NCBI GenBank assembly: GCA_023255285.1
Contig: JALRIY010000048.1
Coordinates: 1 to 13,753, forward strand
Length of the DNA stretch: 13,753 nt
From: Algoriphagus sp.
Lineage (GTDB): Bacteria; Bacteroidota; Bacteroidia; Cytophagales; Cyclobacteriaceae
Direction: 5' to 3'
Shown here: positions 1 through 7,439 of the stretch, one piece after another
How the letters are laid out: every line of letters starts with the position of its first letter
Position numbering within the stretch: the stretch's first letter is position 1
Translations under genes and position numbers: made by a program
Notes under the pieces: generated by a model
Told to the model about the DNA's origin: nothing
Databases searched by the model: none
Seen by the model: only the letters and a program-made list of their open reading frames with translations

Positions 1-1971
1 AATAAAACCATTGTCCCAAGAAGATGGAATCATACCCTCCGAGTTGGGGTTGGTAAACTCCGAGCGGACCAAGGTCAAGGAAGCGATTCCATAAAAATTA
101 TTGTACAGACGCTGCTGTGCCAAAAATTCCAGCCCATAGGCCCTGCCTGTGGAATTTGAAAGCACGGGCTCGTTGCCGATGGCGCCGAAGTCTGCCCCTA
201 GGTTGGCCAGAGAAATCCCGTTCCGAATAGAAGTTGGGTAGTTGCTGTATCGCTTGTAAAATGCTTCTGCTGTAAATCTCCGTGCTTTCTCAGGAAACAG
301 GTATTCGATTCCCCCAATCAGTTGCGAATTCCGGATAAAGCGGACGTCCCTTTCTTGATTCACAAATGCACCTGCCGAATTTTGGTAACCGAGAATGGTA
401 TAAGCTGGCCGCTGGTAGTAGATGCCTGCATTGGCAGTAGCAAAAAGATTGGGCTTGAGTTGGTAAGAAACAGAAAACCGAGGACTCAGTTGGTTGAGGG
501 GATTGGATGCCGTTTTGGCAAAATCTGAACCATCTACCCTCACGCCTCCGCTAAGCAATAGCCGATCGCCAAACCAATTTCGAGTTCCCGATACAAAAGC
601 CCCATAGCTACTGTAGTTGGAAACAGCTAAAATTTCAATGGTGCCTCCAGTCTGAGACAAGGCGATGCGATCAAAGTTGTCGATGAGGTAGCGAGAGTAC
701 TCTAAATTGACCCCGTACTTGAGGGAATACCCCTTCCCAAAAATACTGTTTTCTGCGCGAAACTTATTTTCTGACTCTTGGGAGCGGTATCGGAAAAGCA
801 GATTTTTTTCGTCTCCTTCCTGATTTCCGGCATATTTATAGGATTCGTTGTTGAGCATATTTCGGCTCAGCACAAAGGTCCAAAAACCATTGTCTCGAAA
901 CCGCTTTAATTTGGCCCCCGTGGTGTAATTCCATTGGGTTTGTACTGGTAATACATTGAGCAGGTAAAGGCGATCATCTTTTTCTTCCTGGGTTTCTTCT
1001 TCAGGGACCTCCTCGTTTAAAACAAATTGGTCAATGGCCCCAATGCCAATAAAAGTCAATTCGGTTTTATCATTGATTTTTGTTGTAGTTTTTACCTGAA
1101 AATCGTTGAATGTAGGTAAAAATGGGAGATTGAGTAAACGAAATAAGCCTTGCAAATACGACCTTCGGGCAGAAAGAATGTAAGTTGACTTTTCGGAAAT
1201 AGGACCTTCATTGGATAAAGTGAGTTCGGAAGCACCTACAGTCAATTGGGTAGCCATTCGATCCCTTCTTCCTTCTTTCAGTTGAAACTCAAAGAAGGAA
1301 CTTAACCCATTCATGCGATTAGCTGGGAAGCCCCCCGTGATAAGGTCCACATTTTTGATCAAGTTGACGTTCAAGATTCCAGCTGGCCCTCCGGAGGACC
1401 CTTGGGTGGCGAAGTGATTGATTACAGGGACTTCAATTTCATCTACAAAAAAGCGATTTTCATTGGGCGCACCTCCACGAATCAAGATGTCGTTACGAAA
1501 ACTGGGTGTGCTTGCTACACCTGGCAAGGATTGGATCACTCGGGAAATGTCTCGATTGCCGCCTGGATAGCGCTCAATTTCATTGGTGTTTAGTTTGCGC
1601 ACTGAAAGTGGAGTGTCTTCCGAACGAGTAAATTCACTGCTAACCAGCACTTCGCTAAGTTCGGAGGCATCTTCTACTAGGCTAAAATCCAATAGTACAG
1701 GCTTAGCCAAGCTCACTTGGATTTCGAAGGCGGTATTGGATTTGTAGCCTACGTAGCTAGCTCTGACATTGTACAGTCCTGAGGGCACATTCACAATTTC
1801 ATAGTTTCCATTCTCATCAGAGATGGCTCCTAGATCAGTATTAAGTAGAATCACATTGGCGAAGGGGACGCCTTGGTTATTGATGGAATTGGTGATTTTT
1901 CCACGAATGATTCCTTGACCCAAGCTAGAAAGGGATATAAAGACTAGACATAAGAGTAGCGGTAATCGCAT
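1..1971 (-). CDS. TonB-dependent receptor, N-terminal carboxypeptidase-like domain (3' end off window)
   Basis: Outer-membrane beta-barrel receptor that would take up a ligand using TonB energy; the substrate cannot be told. From ATG at 1971 the frame stays open to base 1, giving 657 residues; the rest of the barrel lies beyond the left edge. Residues 1-19 look like a signal peptide (MRLPLLLCLVFISLSSLGQ). Residues about 22-98 form a carboxypeptidase-D-like regulatory domain (GVPFANVILLNTDLGAISDENG). The plug follows at about 115-235, with the recognisable ERYPGGNRDISRVIQSLPGV at 133-152, then NDILIRGGAPNENRFFVDEIE and NVDLITGGFPANRMNGLSS. The remainder is barrel, rich in alternating aromatic strands. 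It lies 135 bases downstream of crtW on the same strand. No clear promoter was found, so readthrough or an unrecognised promoter are both possible. There is no SusD-like partner in view. A role in pigment metabolism is not supported. Confidence 0.9.
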   Translation of the reverse strand, partial: MRLPLLLCLVFISLSSLGQGIIRGKITNSINNQGVPFANVILLNTDLGAISDENGNYEIVNVPSGLYNVRASYVGYKSNTAFEIQVSLAKPVLLDFSLVEDASELSEVLVSSEFTRSEDTPLSVRKLNTNEIERYPGGNRDISRVIQSLPGVASTPSFRNDILIRGGAPNENRFFVDEIEVPVINHFATQGSSGGPAGILNVNLIKNVDLITGGFPANRMNGLSSFFEFQLKEGRRDRMATQLTVGASELTLSNEGPISEKSTYILSARRSYLQGLFRLLNLPFLPTFNDFQVKTTTKINDKTELTFIGIGAIDQFVLNEEVPEEETQEEKDDRLYLLNVLPVQTQWNYTTGAKLKRFRDNGFWTFVLSRNMLNNESYKYAGNQEGDEKNLLFRYRSQESENKFRAENSIFGKGYSLKYGVNLEYSRYLIDNFDRIALSQTGGTIEILAVSNYSSYGAFVSGTRNWFGDRLLLSGGVRVDGSDFAKTASNPLNQLSPRFSVSYQLKPNLFATANAGIYYQRPAYTILGYQNSAGAFVNQERDVRFIRNSQLIGGIEYLFPEKARRFTAEAFYKRYSNYPTSIRNGISLANLGADFGAIGNEPVLSNSTGRAYGLEFLAQQRLYNNFYGIASLTLVRSEFTNPNSEGMIPSSWDNGFI

Positions 1972-2106
1972 AAGGGAATGAGTTGGTGTAGTGACTAAGT
2001 ACTAGGTCGTTTTTTGCAATCTCTAAGGTGATAACCGAAGTATTCCCTTACTGGTTTATACTAATAGGGGAAATAAATAGTTCTTTAGCGTCGTTGATAG
2101 GAAAAA

Positions 2107-2811
2107 TTAGGTGCCTTGTCTTTCTTTTACACGCCATAGTCGCCACCAAGGAGTGCCAGGAGAATCGTGGTGTTCAAAGTGATAACCAAAGAAGTAGCAA
2201 CTAATAAATGCCCAAAAATGGTTTTTGGACTGTGAGTTCGAATGGTGTTCATTGGTCTGTTCGCCCATGTGAGGCAAGAAAGTACCAAAGAAAAAGAGCT
2301 GAAGCGTGGAGAGTCCTGCAGGAACCATCCAGAAAATGATTAAGTTTTCAGTGGGCAGCACCAATTTGAGTAGATTGAAGGTGACTGCCATCAGTAGAAA
2401 TTGCCAGAGGTTTAGGTATTGGAGGATAAAGCTCAAATACCATCTGAAAAACTTTCCTGATGCATGGTAATCTGGATCCTTATCTGTGGCTACGTAGCGA
2501 TGGTGTTCGTGGTGCTTGGGAAATAGTTTCCAATAAAAGTTGTAAGAAAATAATATTGCTGCGATCCATCCGGTGAAGTGATTGGCTTTTTTATTGGAGG
2601 AAACGATACCGTGCATCGCATCGTGTGCAGTGATGAATAGTCCAGTGTACAGATGCGTTTGGACTAAAATGGCCAAAAAAGTTAAGGGATTCGCCCAAGA
2701 AAATTCCCAAGTGAGTAAAAAAGCTAAGGAAAGTGTCCAGGTGAGGATGATACCCCAACCTATTAAAAGACCTTTGGGGTCAACAGTACCTATGCTTGAA
2801 TTAGCCTCCAT
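2107..2811 (-). CDS. crtW: Beta-carotene ketolase (CrtW type, fatty-acid-desaturase fold)
   Basis: Non-haem di-iron membrane oxygenase that adds a 4-keto group to the beta-ionone ring of carotenoids. The 234 residues match the usual CrtW length. Histidine clusters sit where the family has them: HDAMH at 63-67, HHEHH at 100-104, FGTFLPH ending at H181, and HFEHH at 211-215 followed by PGTPWWRL, which is the CrtW-type ending rather than a generic desaturase ending. Hydrophobic stretches at about 15-35, 44-62, 80-95 and 125-175 fit an integral membrane protein. It is the last gene of the sigma-crt operon, starting 10 bases after the ispH stop. No hairpin terminator is visible after its stop. No Shine-Dalgarno sequence is seen at the start, as is normal in Bacteroidota. 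Other members of the desaturase family are less likely because of the FGTFLPH and HFEHH context. Confidence 0.93.
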   Translation of the reverse strand: MEANSSIGTVDPKGLLIGWGIILTWTLSLAFLLTWEFSWANPLTFLAILVQTHLYTGLFITAHDAMHGIVSSNKKANHFTGWIAAILFSYNFYWKLFPKHHEHHRYVATDKDPDYHASGKFFRWYLSFILQYLNLWQFLLMAVTFNLLKLVLPTENLIIFWMVPAGLSTLQLFFFGTFLPHMGEQTNEHHSNSQSKNHFWAFISCYFFGYHFEHHDSPGTPWWRLWRVKERQGT

Positions 2812-2821
2812 GAGAGAGCGA

Positions 2822-3673
2822 TTAGAAGGTTAAAATACGCTCTCGAACCTGCTCCATGAGCCACATGGGTGTGGAGGTAGCGCCGCAGATGCCTACTGAT
2901 TCGCTAGGTCCAAACCAACTGTCTTCTATTTGGTCAGGGTTGGACACAAAGAAAGTGTGTTCGTTTTTCTCCTTGCAAACATTGTAAAGTACTTTGCCAT
3001 TAGAAGATTTGGTGCCGCTAACAAATATGATTTTATCAAACTTTTCAGCAAAACTTCGCAACTCCTTATCTCGGTTTGAAACTTGTCTACAAATCGTGTC
3101 ATTTGTATTCACCGTGATTCCATTTTCTCTCAAAATCTCGTTGATTTCGTAGAATTTGTCGGTGCTTTTGGTGGTTTGGCTGTATAGCGTAATGTTCTTA
3201 GGGAGATTGGGAATATCCAATTCCGAAATATCTTGGAATACCACCGCCTTATTATTGGTTTGACCCAGAAGTCCAATTACTTCTGCATGTCCGTGCTTGC
3301 CGTAAATGTAGATATTGTCTTCCTTGTCAAAGGAATTTTTGATCCGGTTCTGAAGTTTGAGTACCACCGGACAGCTGGCATCAATCAGGGTTAGATTATT
3401 TTTGATTGAAAGTTCGTAGGTTGAAGGGGGCTCTCCGTGGGCGCGAATAAGAACCTTTTCATTTCTCAACTCATGCAATTCGCTATGGTCAATAATCTTT
3501 AACCCTTTTCGGTTCAGTCTACTGACTTCCTCGTCGTTGTGAACAATGTCACCTAGGCAATAGAGATAACCTTGCTCCTCGAGTATTTCTTCTGCCATTT
3601 CGATGGCATACACCACACCAAAGCAGAAGCCCGAATGATCATCTATTTGAACTTGTAGGTGTTTCATGCTCAT
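2822..3673 (-). CDS. ispH: 4-hydroxy-3-methylbut-2-enyl diphosphate reductase (IspH/LytB)
   Basis: Last enzyme of the MEP pathway: an iron-sulfur protein reducing HMBPP to IPP and DMAPP, the precursors of carotenoids and quinones. The three cluster cysteines are present: C17 in SGFCFGV, C101 in DASCPVV and C195 in NDTICRQ. Substrate-site motifs are also intact: GDIVHN (H45), RAHGEPP (H79), GKHGHAEVIG (H129, E131), the SGTKSSNG loop and a C-terminal CGATSTP. The frame is open back to an ATG at 3721, but that start would overlap crtYcd by 47 bases and add a tail with no family similarity. The chosen start at 3673 lies one base after the crtYcd stop (TAATATG); ATG at 3667 is nearly as good. The length of 284 residues is normal. 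It is embedded between crtYcd and crtW, so precursor supply and pigment synthesis are probably co-transcribed. A second ispH copy elsewhere cannot be excluded. Confidence 0.94.
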   Translation of the reverse strand: MSMKHLQVQIDDHSGFCFGVVYAIEMAEEILEEQGYLYCLGDIVHNDEEVSRLNRKGLKIIDHSELHELRNEKVLIRAHGEPPSTYELSIKNNLTLIDASCPVVLKLQNRIKNSFDKEDNIYIYGKHGHAEVIGLLGQTNNKAVVFQDISELDIPNLPKNITLYSQTTKSTDKFYEINEILRENGITVNTNDTICRQVSNRDKELRSFAEKFDKIIFVSGTKSSNGKVLYNVCKEKNEHTFFVSNPDQIEDSWFGPSESVGICGATSTPMWLMEQVRERILTF

Positions 3674-3674
3674 A

Positions 3675-4382
3675 TTAACCACGATTTGGGGAAATTGTTT
3701 GGGTTTTTCGGAAGTATTCAAGGAAGCTAATGTTCATCAGCAATAAGGTCATGGAGTATATCAAATCTTCGATAGGTACCGTCCAAATCCGAATGCCAAG
3801 ATTTTCGGAATTGTTATAAATTACCACAGGCTCTTCTGTTAGTCCTCCAGTCAGAATCCCATTGCAAATCATCAATGGAATGAGGTGGACGAGATAAGCA
3901 AAAATAAACCGACCCAAATATTTTTCTTTGAATAGGAGGTAGTGAATCGTCAATGCTAGTGCCCCTACTAAAAAGTTGATCGAGGTATACCACTTGTCGA
4001 GGTGGAGGATACTGAGTACGAGTAATAATGGGACGAGAATCCCAATAAATACCTTCCCAACTGGTTTAAATGGATCCTTAGGGAAGAAGTAAATCAAGAC
4101 CTCATAAATGAATACAGAGGCAAATGGAACGATAAAAAAGAAAAGCCATTCTTCTAGCGGGAGGTTGATAAGAAAAAAACCTAGAATGTAAGTAGGGTTA
4201 AACTCCCAAACACCGAGTTGGGTAAACCACAGGTCCCAGAGGATAAAAAAAGCTGCTGTGATTGCCATGCCCGGAAAAAGGGATTTCCATTTACTTGCAT
4301 AGCGAATTCGGTGCTCGAAGGATTGTGCTAGTGGATAACTAATTGCAAAAAGAAGTACGCCTAAATAGAGGTATTTTTCCAT
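3675..4382 (-). CDS. crtYcd: Lycopene beta-cyclase, fused CrtYc-CrtYd type
   Basis: Membrane cyclase that closes the psi ends of lycopene into beta-ionone rings. It belongs to the CarR/CrtYcd family, not the flavoprotein CrtY/CrtL family. The 235 residues hold two homologous halves. The first has FILWDLWFTQLGVWEFNP at 46-63, then LPLEEWLFFFIVPFA at 74-88 and FIYE. The second has RIWTVPIEDLIYSMTLLLMN at 198-217. The acidic PLEE and VPIED motifs are the expected catalytic landmarks of the two halves. About seven hydrophobic segments are visible. Its ATG overlaps the crtB stop by one base (TGATG), pointing to translational coupling, and ispH follows within one base. Such cyclases can act on one or both ends; the nearby CruF-like gene suggests the product here is monocyclic, which is inference. 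Confidence 0.93.
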   Translation of the reverse strand: MEKYLYLGVLLFAISYPLAQSFEHRIRYASKWKSLFPGMAITAAFFILWDLWFTQLGVWEFNPTYILGFFLINLPLEEWLFFFIVPFASVFIYEVLIYFFPKDPFKPVGKVFIGILVPLLLVLSILHLDKWYTSINFLVGALALTIHYLLFKEKYLGRFIFAYLVHLIPLMICNGILTGGLTEEPVVIYNNSENLGIRIWTVPIEDLIYSMTLLLMNISFLEYFRKTQTISPNRG

Positions 4383-5224
4383 CAGGAGAAACCTAGTTTA
4401 TTTTCTACATAACTTCCAAAAAGCAAACTCAATTTTCTAGCATTTGGAATGCGCACCCGCTGTTGTGTAATCGTCTCTGGCGGGAGCTTTTTGATCTTAT
4501 CAAACAGCTTTTGGTAGTACAAGTAGGCCACTTTTACCCCGAGTTTAGCTCCATCAGGTAGACCTGCAATCCCAATCAGCGAATCGTCAAAATCTTTTTG
4601 GATGTCTTCTTCGATGAGGGATTTGACAGAAGTGTCGAAACGGTTAAAATCTACCCCTGGGAAATATACTCTTCCTCTTTCTTCATAATCACTTTTGATA
4701 TCTCTTAGAAAGTTGACCTTTTGAAAGGCGGCCCCCAATTTACAGGCAGGTTCTCTCAAGCGTTGGTATTCTGATTCATTTCCCTGACAAAAGACCTTCA
4801 AGCACATCAAGCCTACAACTTCTGCAGAGCCATAGATATATTCATGGTACTTAGAGTCGTTGTACGTTTTGAAATCTAAATCCATCTCCATGGAATGTAA
4901 AAAAGCCGCTATGAGATCTAGGTCAATCTTGTACTGATTGACTATAAGTTGAAAGGCATGAAGGACCGGATTTAAGGAAATCTTTGCTTCTATGGCCTCA
5001 TAGGTGTCTTTTTTGAAACGTTCTAGGAGCGCTTTTTTGTCCTGATTGTGAAAGGTATCTACAATTTCATCTGCATAGCGCACAAAGCCATAGATTGCAT
5101 AAATCGGGAGATGGAATTTTGTCGCTAAGGTTTTTATGCCCAAAGTAAAACTTGTACTGTAGCGCTGCGTGATTAGCTTGCTGCACTCTAAGGTAGTTTG
5201 GTCATATAGGGAAATGGCATCCAT
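4382..5224 (-). CDS. crtB: Phytoene synthase
   Basis: Condenses two geranylgeranyl diphosphate molecules to 15-cis-phytoene, the committed step of carotenoid synthesis. The 280 residues carry both Mg-diphosphate binding motifs of the squalene/phytoene synthase family: DEIVD at 52-56 within YAIYGFVRYADEIVDTF, and NFLRDIKSD at 171-179, followed by the signature RGRVYFP at 183-189. GSAEVVGLMC at 132-141 is also typical. The lack of CrtM/HpnC/D-type features and the crtI and crtYcd neighbours make phytoene rather than squalene or dehydrosqualene the likely product. It starts 21 bases after the crtI stop and its stop overlaps the crtYcd start by one base. No GGPP synthase gene is in the window, so its substrate must come from a gene elsewhere. 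Confidence 0.95.
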   Translation of the reverse strand: MDAISLYDQTTLECSKLITQRYSTSFTLGIKTLATKFHLPIYAIYGFVRYADEIVDTFHNQDKKALLERFKKDTYEAIEAKISLNPVLHAFQLIVNQYKIDLDLIAAFLHSMEMDLDFKTYNDSKYHEYIYGSAEVVGLMCLKVFCQGNESEYQRLREPACKLGAAFQKVNFLRDIKSDYEERGRVYFPGVDFNRFDTSVKSLIEEDIQKDFDDSLIGIAGLPDGAKLGVKVAYLYYQKLFDKIKKLPPETITQQRVRIPNARKLSLLFGSYVENKLGFS

Positions 5225-5245
5225 GTACGTAATATACCTTTTTGT

Positions 5246-6730
5246 TTACAAATTATTCTCTTTCATCACTTCTTTAGCCACCACATGTCCGGAAATAAGG
5301 GAGGGAGGAACACCCGGTCCAGGGACGGTCAATTGACCCGTGTAATATAAATTGCTCACTTTTTTACTCTTGAGACTTGGCTTCAAAATGGCCGTTTGCA
5401 TCAGCGTATTGGCGAGTCCATAGGCGTTGCCTTTGAATGCGTGGTAATCCGACTTGAAATCGTTGTGTGCATAAGAACGTTTGTAGACGATGTGCGAGCG
5501 AATTTCTTGGCCGGAAAGCTTTTCCAAGCGGTCGAGGATGAGGTGAAAGTATTTTTCACGCATCTCTTCTGTATCCTCCAAATCTGGTGCGAGTGGGACT
5601 AGTAAAAAGAGGTTTTCCATCCCATCTGGAGCGACTGTAGGGTCGGTGATAGAGGGTACGGAAGCATAGAAAAGCGGTTTTTCTGGCCATCTAGGATTGG
5701 TATAAATGGCATCAGCATGCGGTCCTAGTGGCTCATCGAAAAAAAGGTTATGGTGACGTAGATTCTTTAGGCGCTTATTTACCCCAAGGTAAAAGAGCAA
5801 ACTCGAAGGAGCCATGACACGGGTGTTCCAGTAGCCTTCGGTATAGTTGCTGTACGTTGGATCGAGTAGGTGTTTATCCACATGGTGGTAATCCGCTCCT
5901 GCCACTACAATGTCTGCCTCAATTCGTTCGCCTGAACGAAGAACGAGGCTTTTGGCAGTTCCATGGGATATCTCAATTTGATCAACTTCTGATGAGTACC
6001 TGAATTTTACGCCTTTTTCTTCTGCCAAAGCTACCATCCCTTTGATAATTTCATGCATTCCTTTCTTGGGATACCAGGTTCCCAAGGCAATGTCTGCGTA
6101 ATTCATCAAACTGTAAAGCGCTGGGATGTTATTGGCCGTTTCCCCAAGGAAGAGAACTGGAAATTCCATGAGACGGACAATCTTTTCGTGTTTGAAGTAG
6201 CTACGAACATGCTTGGACATGGATTGAAAGATATCCATCCGGATCATGTCTAGTAAGAGGCGTGGAGAGGCAAACTCGAAAAGAGATCTACTTGGGCGAT
6301 GGACGAGGTCGTGAATACCAACTTCATACTTGTACTTGGCTTGAGCTAGGAATTTGTCCAGATTGGTAGCCGCTCCTGGTTCGATTCCTTCGAGCATCGC
6401 TTTAAATTCTTCCATGTTGGCAGGAATATCCAAAACATCCTCTTGTCCGTAGATGACCGCATAGGACGGATCTAAGCGGATAAGCTCATAGAAATCAGAT
6501 GGCTTTTTCCCAAAATGGGCAAAATAGGTTTCAAATACATCAGGCATCCAGTACCAACTTGGCCCCATATCAAAAACAAACCCCTGGTGCTCGAACTTTC
6601 TAGCTCTTCCTCCAGGGGAATCATTTTTTTCAAGTAAGGTAACGGTGCAATTGCCCTTGTCTGCCAGGTGGGTAGCTGCGGATAAGCCGGCAAATCCGGA
6701 TCCAATGACTACCACATGTTTTTTTGACAT
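5246..6730 (-). CDS. crtI: Phytoene desaturase (CrtI family)
   Basis: FAD-dependent, membrane-associated desaturase that introduces double bonds into phytoene, most likely four to give lycopene. The 494 residues are standard for bacterial CrtI. The N-terminal dinucleotide-binding motif is VVVIGSGFAGLSAATHLADKG at about 6-26, with the acidic strand end at LLEKN and GGRARKFEHQGFVFDMGPSWYW following. The C-terminal signature TGQLTVPGPGVPPSLISGH begins at residue 464. Only one CrtI-family gene is present, so the paralogue CrtD (1-hydroxycarotenoid 3,4-desaturase) is absent here. Assignment to the phytoene rather than the CrtD step rests on its place directly upstream of crtB and on the WYWMPDVFE region common in CrtI. 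It starts four bases after the sigma-factor stop, a clear sign of co-transcription. Confidence 0.94.
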   Translation of the reverse strand: MSKKHVVVIGSGFAGLSAATHLADKGNCTVTLLEKNDSPGGRARKFEHQGFVFDMGPSWYWMPDVFETYFAHFGKKPSDFYELIRLDPSYAVIYGQEDVLDIPANMEEFKAMLEGIEPGAATNLDKFLAQAKYKYEVGIHDLVHRPSRSLFEFASPRLLLDMIRMDIFQSMSKHVRSYFKHEKIVRLMEFPVLFLGETANNIPALYSLMNYADIALGTWYPKKGMHEIIKGMVALAEEKGVKFRYSSEVDQIEISHGTAKSLVLRSGERIEADIVVAGADYHHVDKHLLDPTYSNYTEGYWNTRVMAPSSLLFYLGVNKRLKNLRHHNLFFDEPLGPHADAIYTNPRWPEKPLFYASVPSITDPTVAPDGMENLFLLVPLAPDLEDTEEMREKYFHLILDRLEKLSGQEIRSHIVYKRSYAHNDFKSDYHAFKGNAYGLANTLMQTAILKPSLKSKKVSNLYYTGQLTVPGPGVPPSLISGHVVAKEVMKENNL

Positions 6731-6734
6731 AAAA

Positions 6735-7247
6735 TTAATTTTTGTGCTTGTAGACCATCAGGTCTTCTTTCAATAGCTTGCGAGCAATATGGATTCTATT
6801 TTTTACAGTACCAATAGGAATTTGGAGTTTGTCTGCAATTTCATGGTATTTGAATCCTTTAAAGTGCATCAGAAAAGGAGTTTTGTAGACCTCATCTAAT
6901 TTTTGAATCGCATGCTGGATATCATCCATAGTGAAATTACCAAAGACGCCATTTTCAATCAATGCATCGCTTGAGTTGAGGTAATGTAAATTATCTGTAG
7001 TATCTACAAAAGTCCCTCTACGTACCATTCGCTGGTAGTTGGTGATGAAGGTATTCTTCATGATGGTATACAACCAAGCCTTCAGATTGGTCCCCTCAGT
7101 GAATTTATCTTTGTTGGTAAATGCTTTTACCATCGTATCCTGCAAGAGGTCGTTGGCATCGTCTACATCTCGAGTGAGCTTCATGGCAAATGGCTTCAAA
7201 GAGCTAGAGAGCTTTTGTAAAGAGTAGCTAAATTCTAGAGTAGTCAT
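6735..7247 (-). CDS. ECF-type RNA polymerase sigma factor, first gene of the crt operon
   Basis: Sigma-70-family factor with only regions 2 and 4. Region 2 shows SSLKPFAMKLTRD and DANDLLQDTMVKAF, then TNLKAWLYTIMKNTFI. Region 4 near the C-terminus shows KLDEVYKTPFLMHFKGF, YHEIADKLQIPIGTVKNRIH and ARKLL. With ATG at 7247 (MTTLEFSYSL) it has 170 residues. An earlier in-frame ATG at 7280 was rejected because the predicted -7 box lies at 7269-7276, so transcription would begin downstream of it, and the inverted-repeat operator overlaps the extra codons. No anti-sigma gene is adjacent. Being first in the operon and four bases from crtI, it probably activates carotenoid genes, possibly its own promoter too; this parallels the LitR-LitS and CarQ systems of other phyla but is inference. 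Its target promoters are unknown. Confidence 0.9.
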   Translation of the reverse strand: MTTLEFSYSLQKLSSSLKPFAMKLTRDVDDANDLLQDTMVKAFTNKDKFTEGTNLKAWLYTIMKNTFITNYQRMVRRGTFVDTTDNLHYLNSSDALIENGVFGNFTMDDIQHAIQKLDEVYKTPFLMHFKGFKYHEIADKLQIPIGTVKNRIHIARKLLKEDLMVYKHKN

Positions 7248-7258
7248 GTGAATAGCGT

Positions 7259-7292
7259 TTTGTTTAATCAAATCTAGCAACGATTAAACAAA
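7259..7292. promoter_or_regulatory. Candidate operator: 11-bp inverted repeat over the sigma/crt promoter
   Basis: Perfect inverted repeat TTTGTTTAATC (7259-7269) and GATTAAACAAA (7282-7292) with a 12-base spacer. The -7 box at 7269-7276 lies in the spacer and touches the left arm, and the right arm lies in the -33/-7 spacer, so a bound protein would block RNA polymerase. The neighbouring MerR/B12 regulator is the obvious candidate ligand. The repeat is seen in the sequence; the binding partner is inferred. Confidence 0.65.
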
Positions 7293-7298
7293 GTGCAA
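7269..7298 (-). promoter_or_regulatory. Promoter of the sigma-crt operon (Bacteroidota type)
   Basis: On the minus strand TTG (7298-7296) is followed after 19 bases by TAGATTTG (7276-7269), an exact match to the Bacteroidota TAnnTTTG -7 element with a standard spacing. Transcription would start near 7262, leaving a leader of roughly 15 bases before ATG 7247. It lies downstream of the merR terminator, so the operon has its own promoter. Confidence 0.7.
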
Positions 7299-7325
7299 GC
7301 ATTTTGTGGAATAAATTTTAAAAAA

Positions 7326-7333
7326 GTTTAAAC
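7326..7333. promoter_or_regulatory. GTTTAAAC palindrome upstream of the sigma-crt promoter
   Basis: A perfect 8-bp palindrome sharing the TGTTTAA core of the operator half-sites; on the minus strand it reads CTGTTTAAAC. It lies 28 bases upstream of the -33 element. It may be an accessory binding site, but a sequence this AT-rich and short could be chance. Confidence 0.3.
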
Positions 7334-7362
7334 AGAAAAAGACAATTGGGCAGAATAAAACA

Positions 7363-7399
7363 AAAAAACGGCCTTAATTCTCGAATAAGGCCGTTTTTT
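7363..7399. terminator. Bidirectional intrinsic terminator after merR
   Basis: Arms AAAAAACGGCCTTA (7363-7376) and TAAGGCCGTTTTTT (7386-7399) are perfectly complementary around a 9-base loop, with a T-run on either strand. Read on the minus strand it ends the cruF-crtZ-merR transcript and separates it from the sigma-crt operon. Confidence 0.85.
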
Positions 7400-7402
7400 G
7401 GA

Positions 7403-7439
7403 AAATAATTTTGTTTAAGAGTTAAATAATTTTGTTTAA
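7403..7439. repeat. 16-bp direct repeat, period 21, carrying the operator half-site
   Basis: AAATAATTTTGTTTAA occurs identically at 7403-7418 and 7424-7439. The period of 21 bases equals two helical turns. Each copy holds TTTTGTTTAA, the same 10-mer found at 7258-7267 in the operator. The second copy ends next to the merR stop codon (7440-7442) and the first lies just before the terminator. A role as extra binding sites is inferred. Confidence 0.6.

Noticed and set aside
1013..1025. Operator-like GTTTAAAACAAA in the TonB receptor gene
   Set aside because: It is inside coding sequence, lacks the spaced arms of the main operator, and is explained by AT-rich codons.
3674..3721. Longer ispH start at ATG 3721
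   Set aside because: It would overlap the end of crtYcd by 47 bases and add an N-terminal tail not seen in IspH, which normally starts just before the SGFCFGV motif.
6472..6705. 77-codon minus-strand frame inside crtI
   Set aside because: It overlaps the FAD-binding region of crtI in another frame and has no recognisable protein features.
7248..7280. Longer sigma-factor start at ATG 7280
   Set aside because: The predicted -7 box (7269-7276) and the operator arm lie inside these codons, so they would not be transcribed; the extra 11 residues have no sigma-family similarity.
7406..7434. Two plus-strand TAATTTTG boxes (7406-7413, 7427-7434) as antisense promoters into merR
   Set aside because: They fit TAnnTTTG but neither has a TTG at 17-23 bases upstream; they follow from the AT-rich direct repeat.
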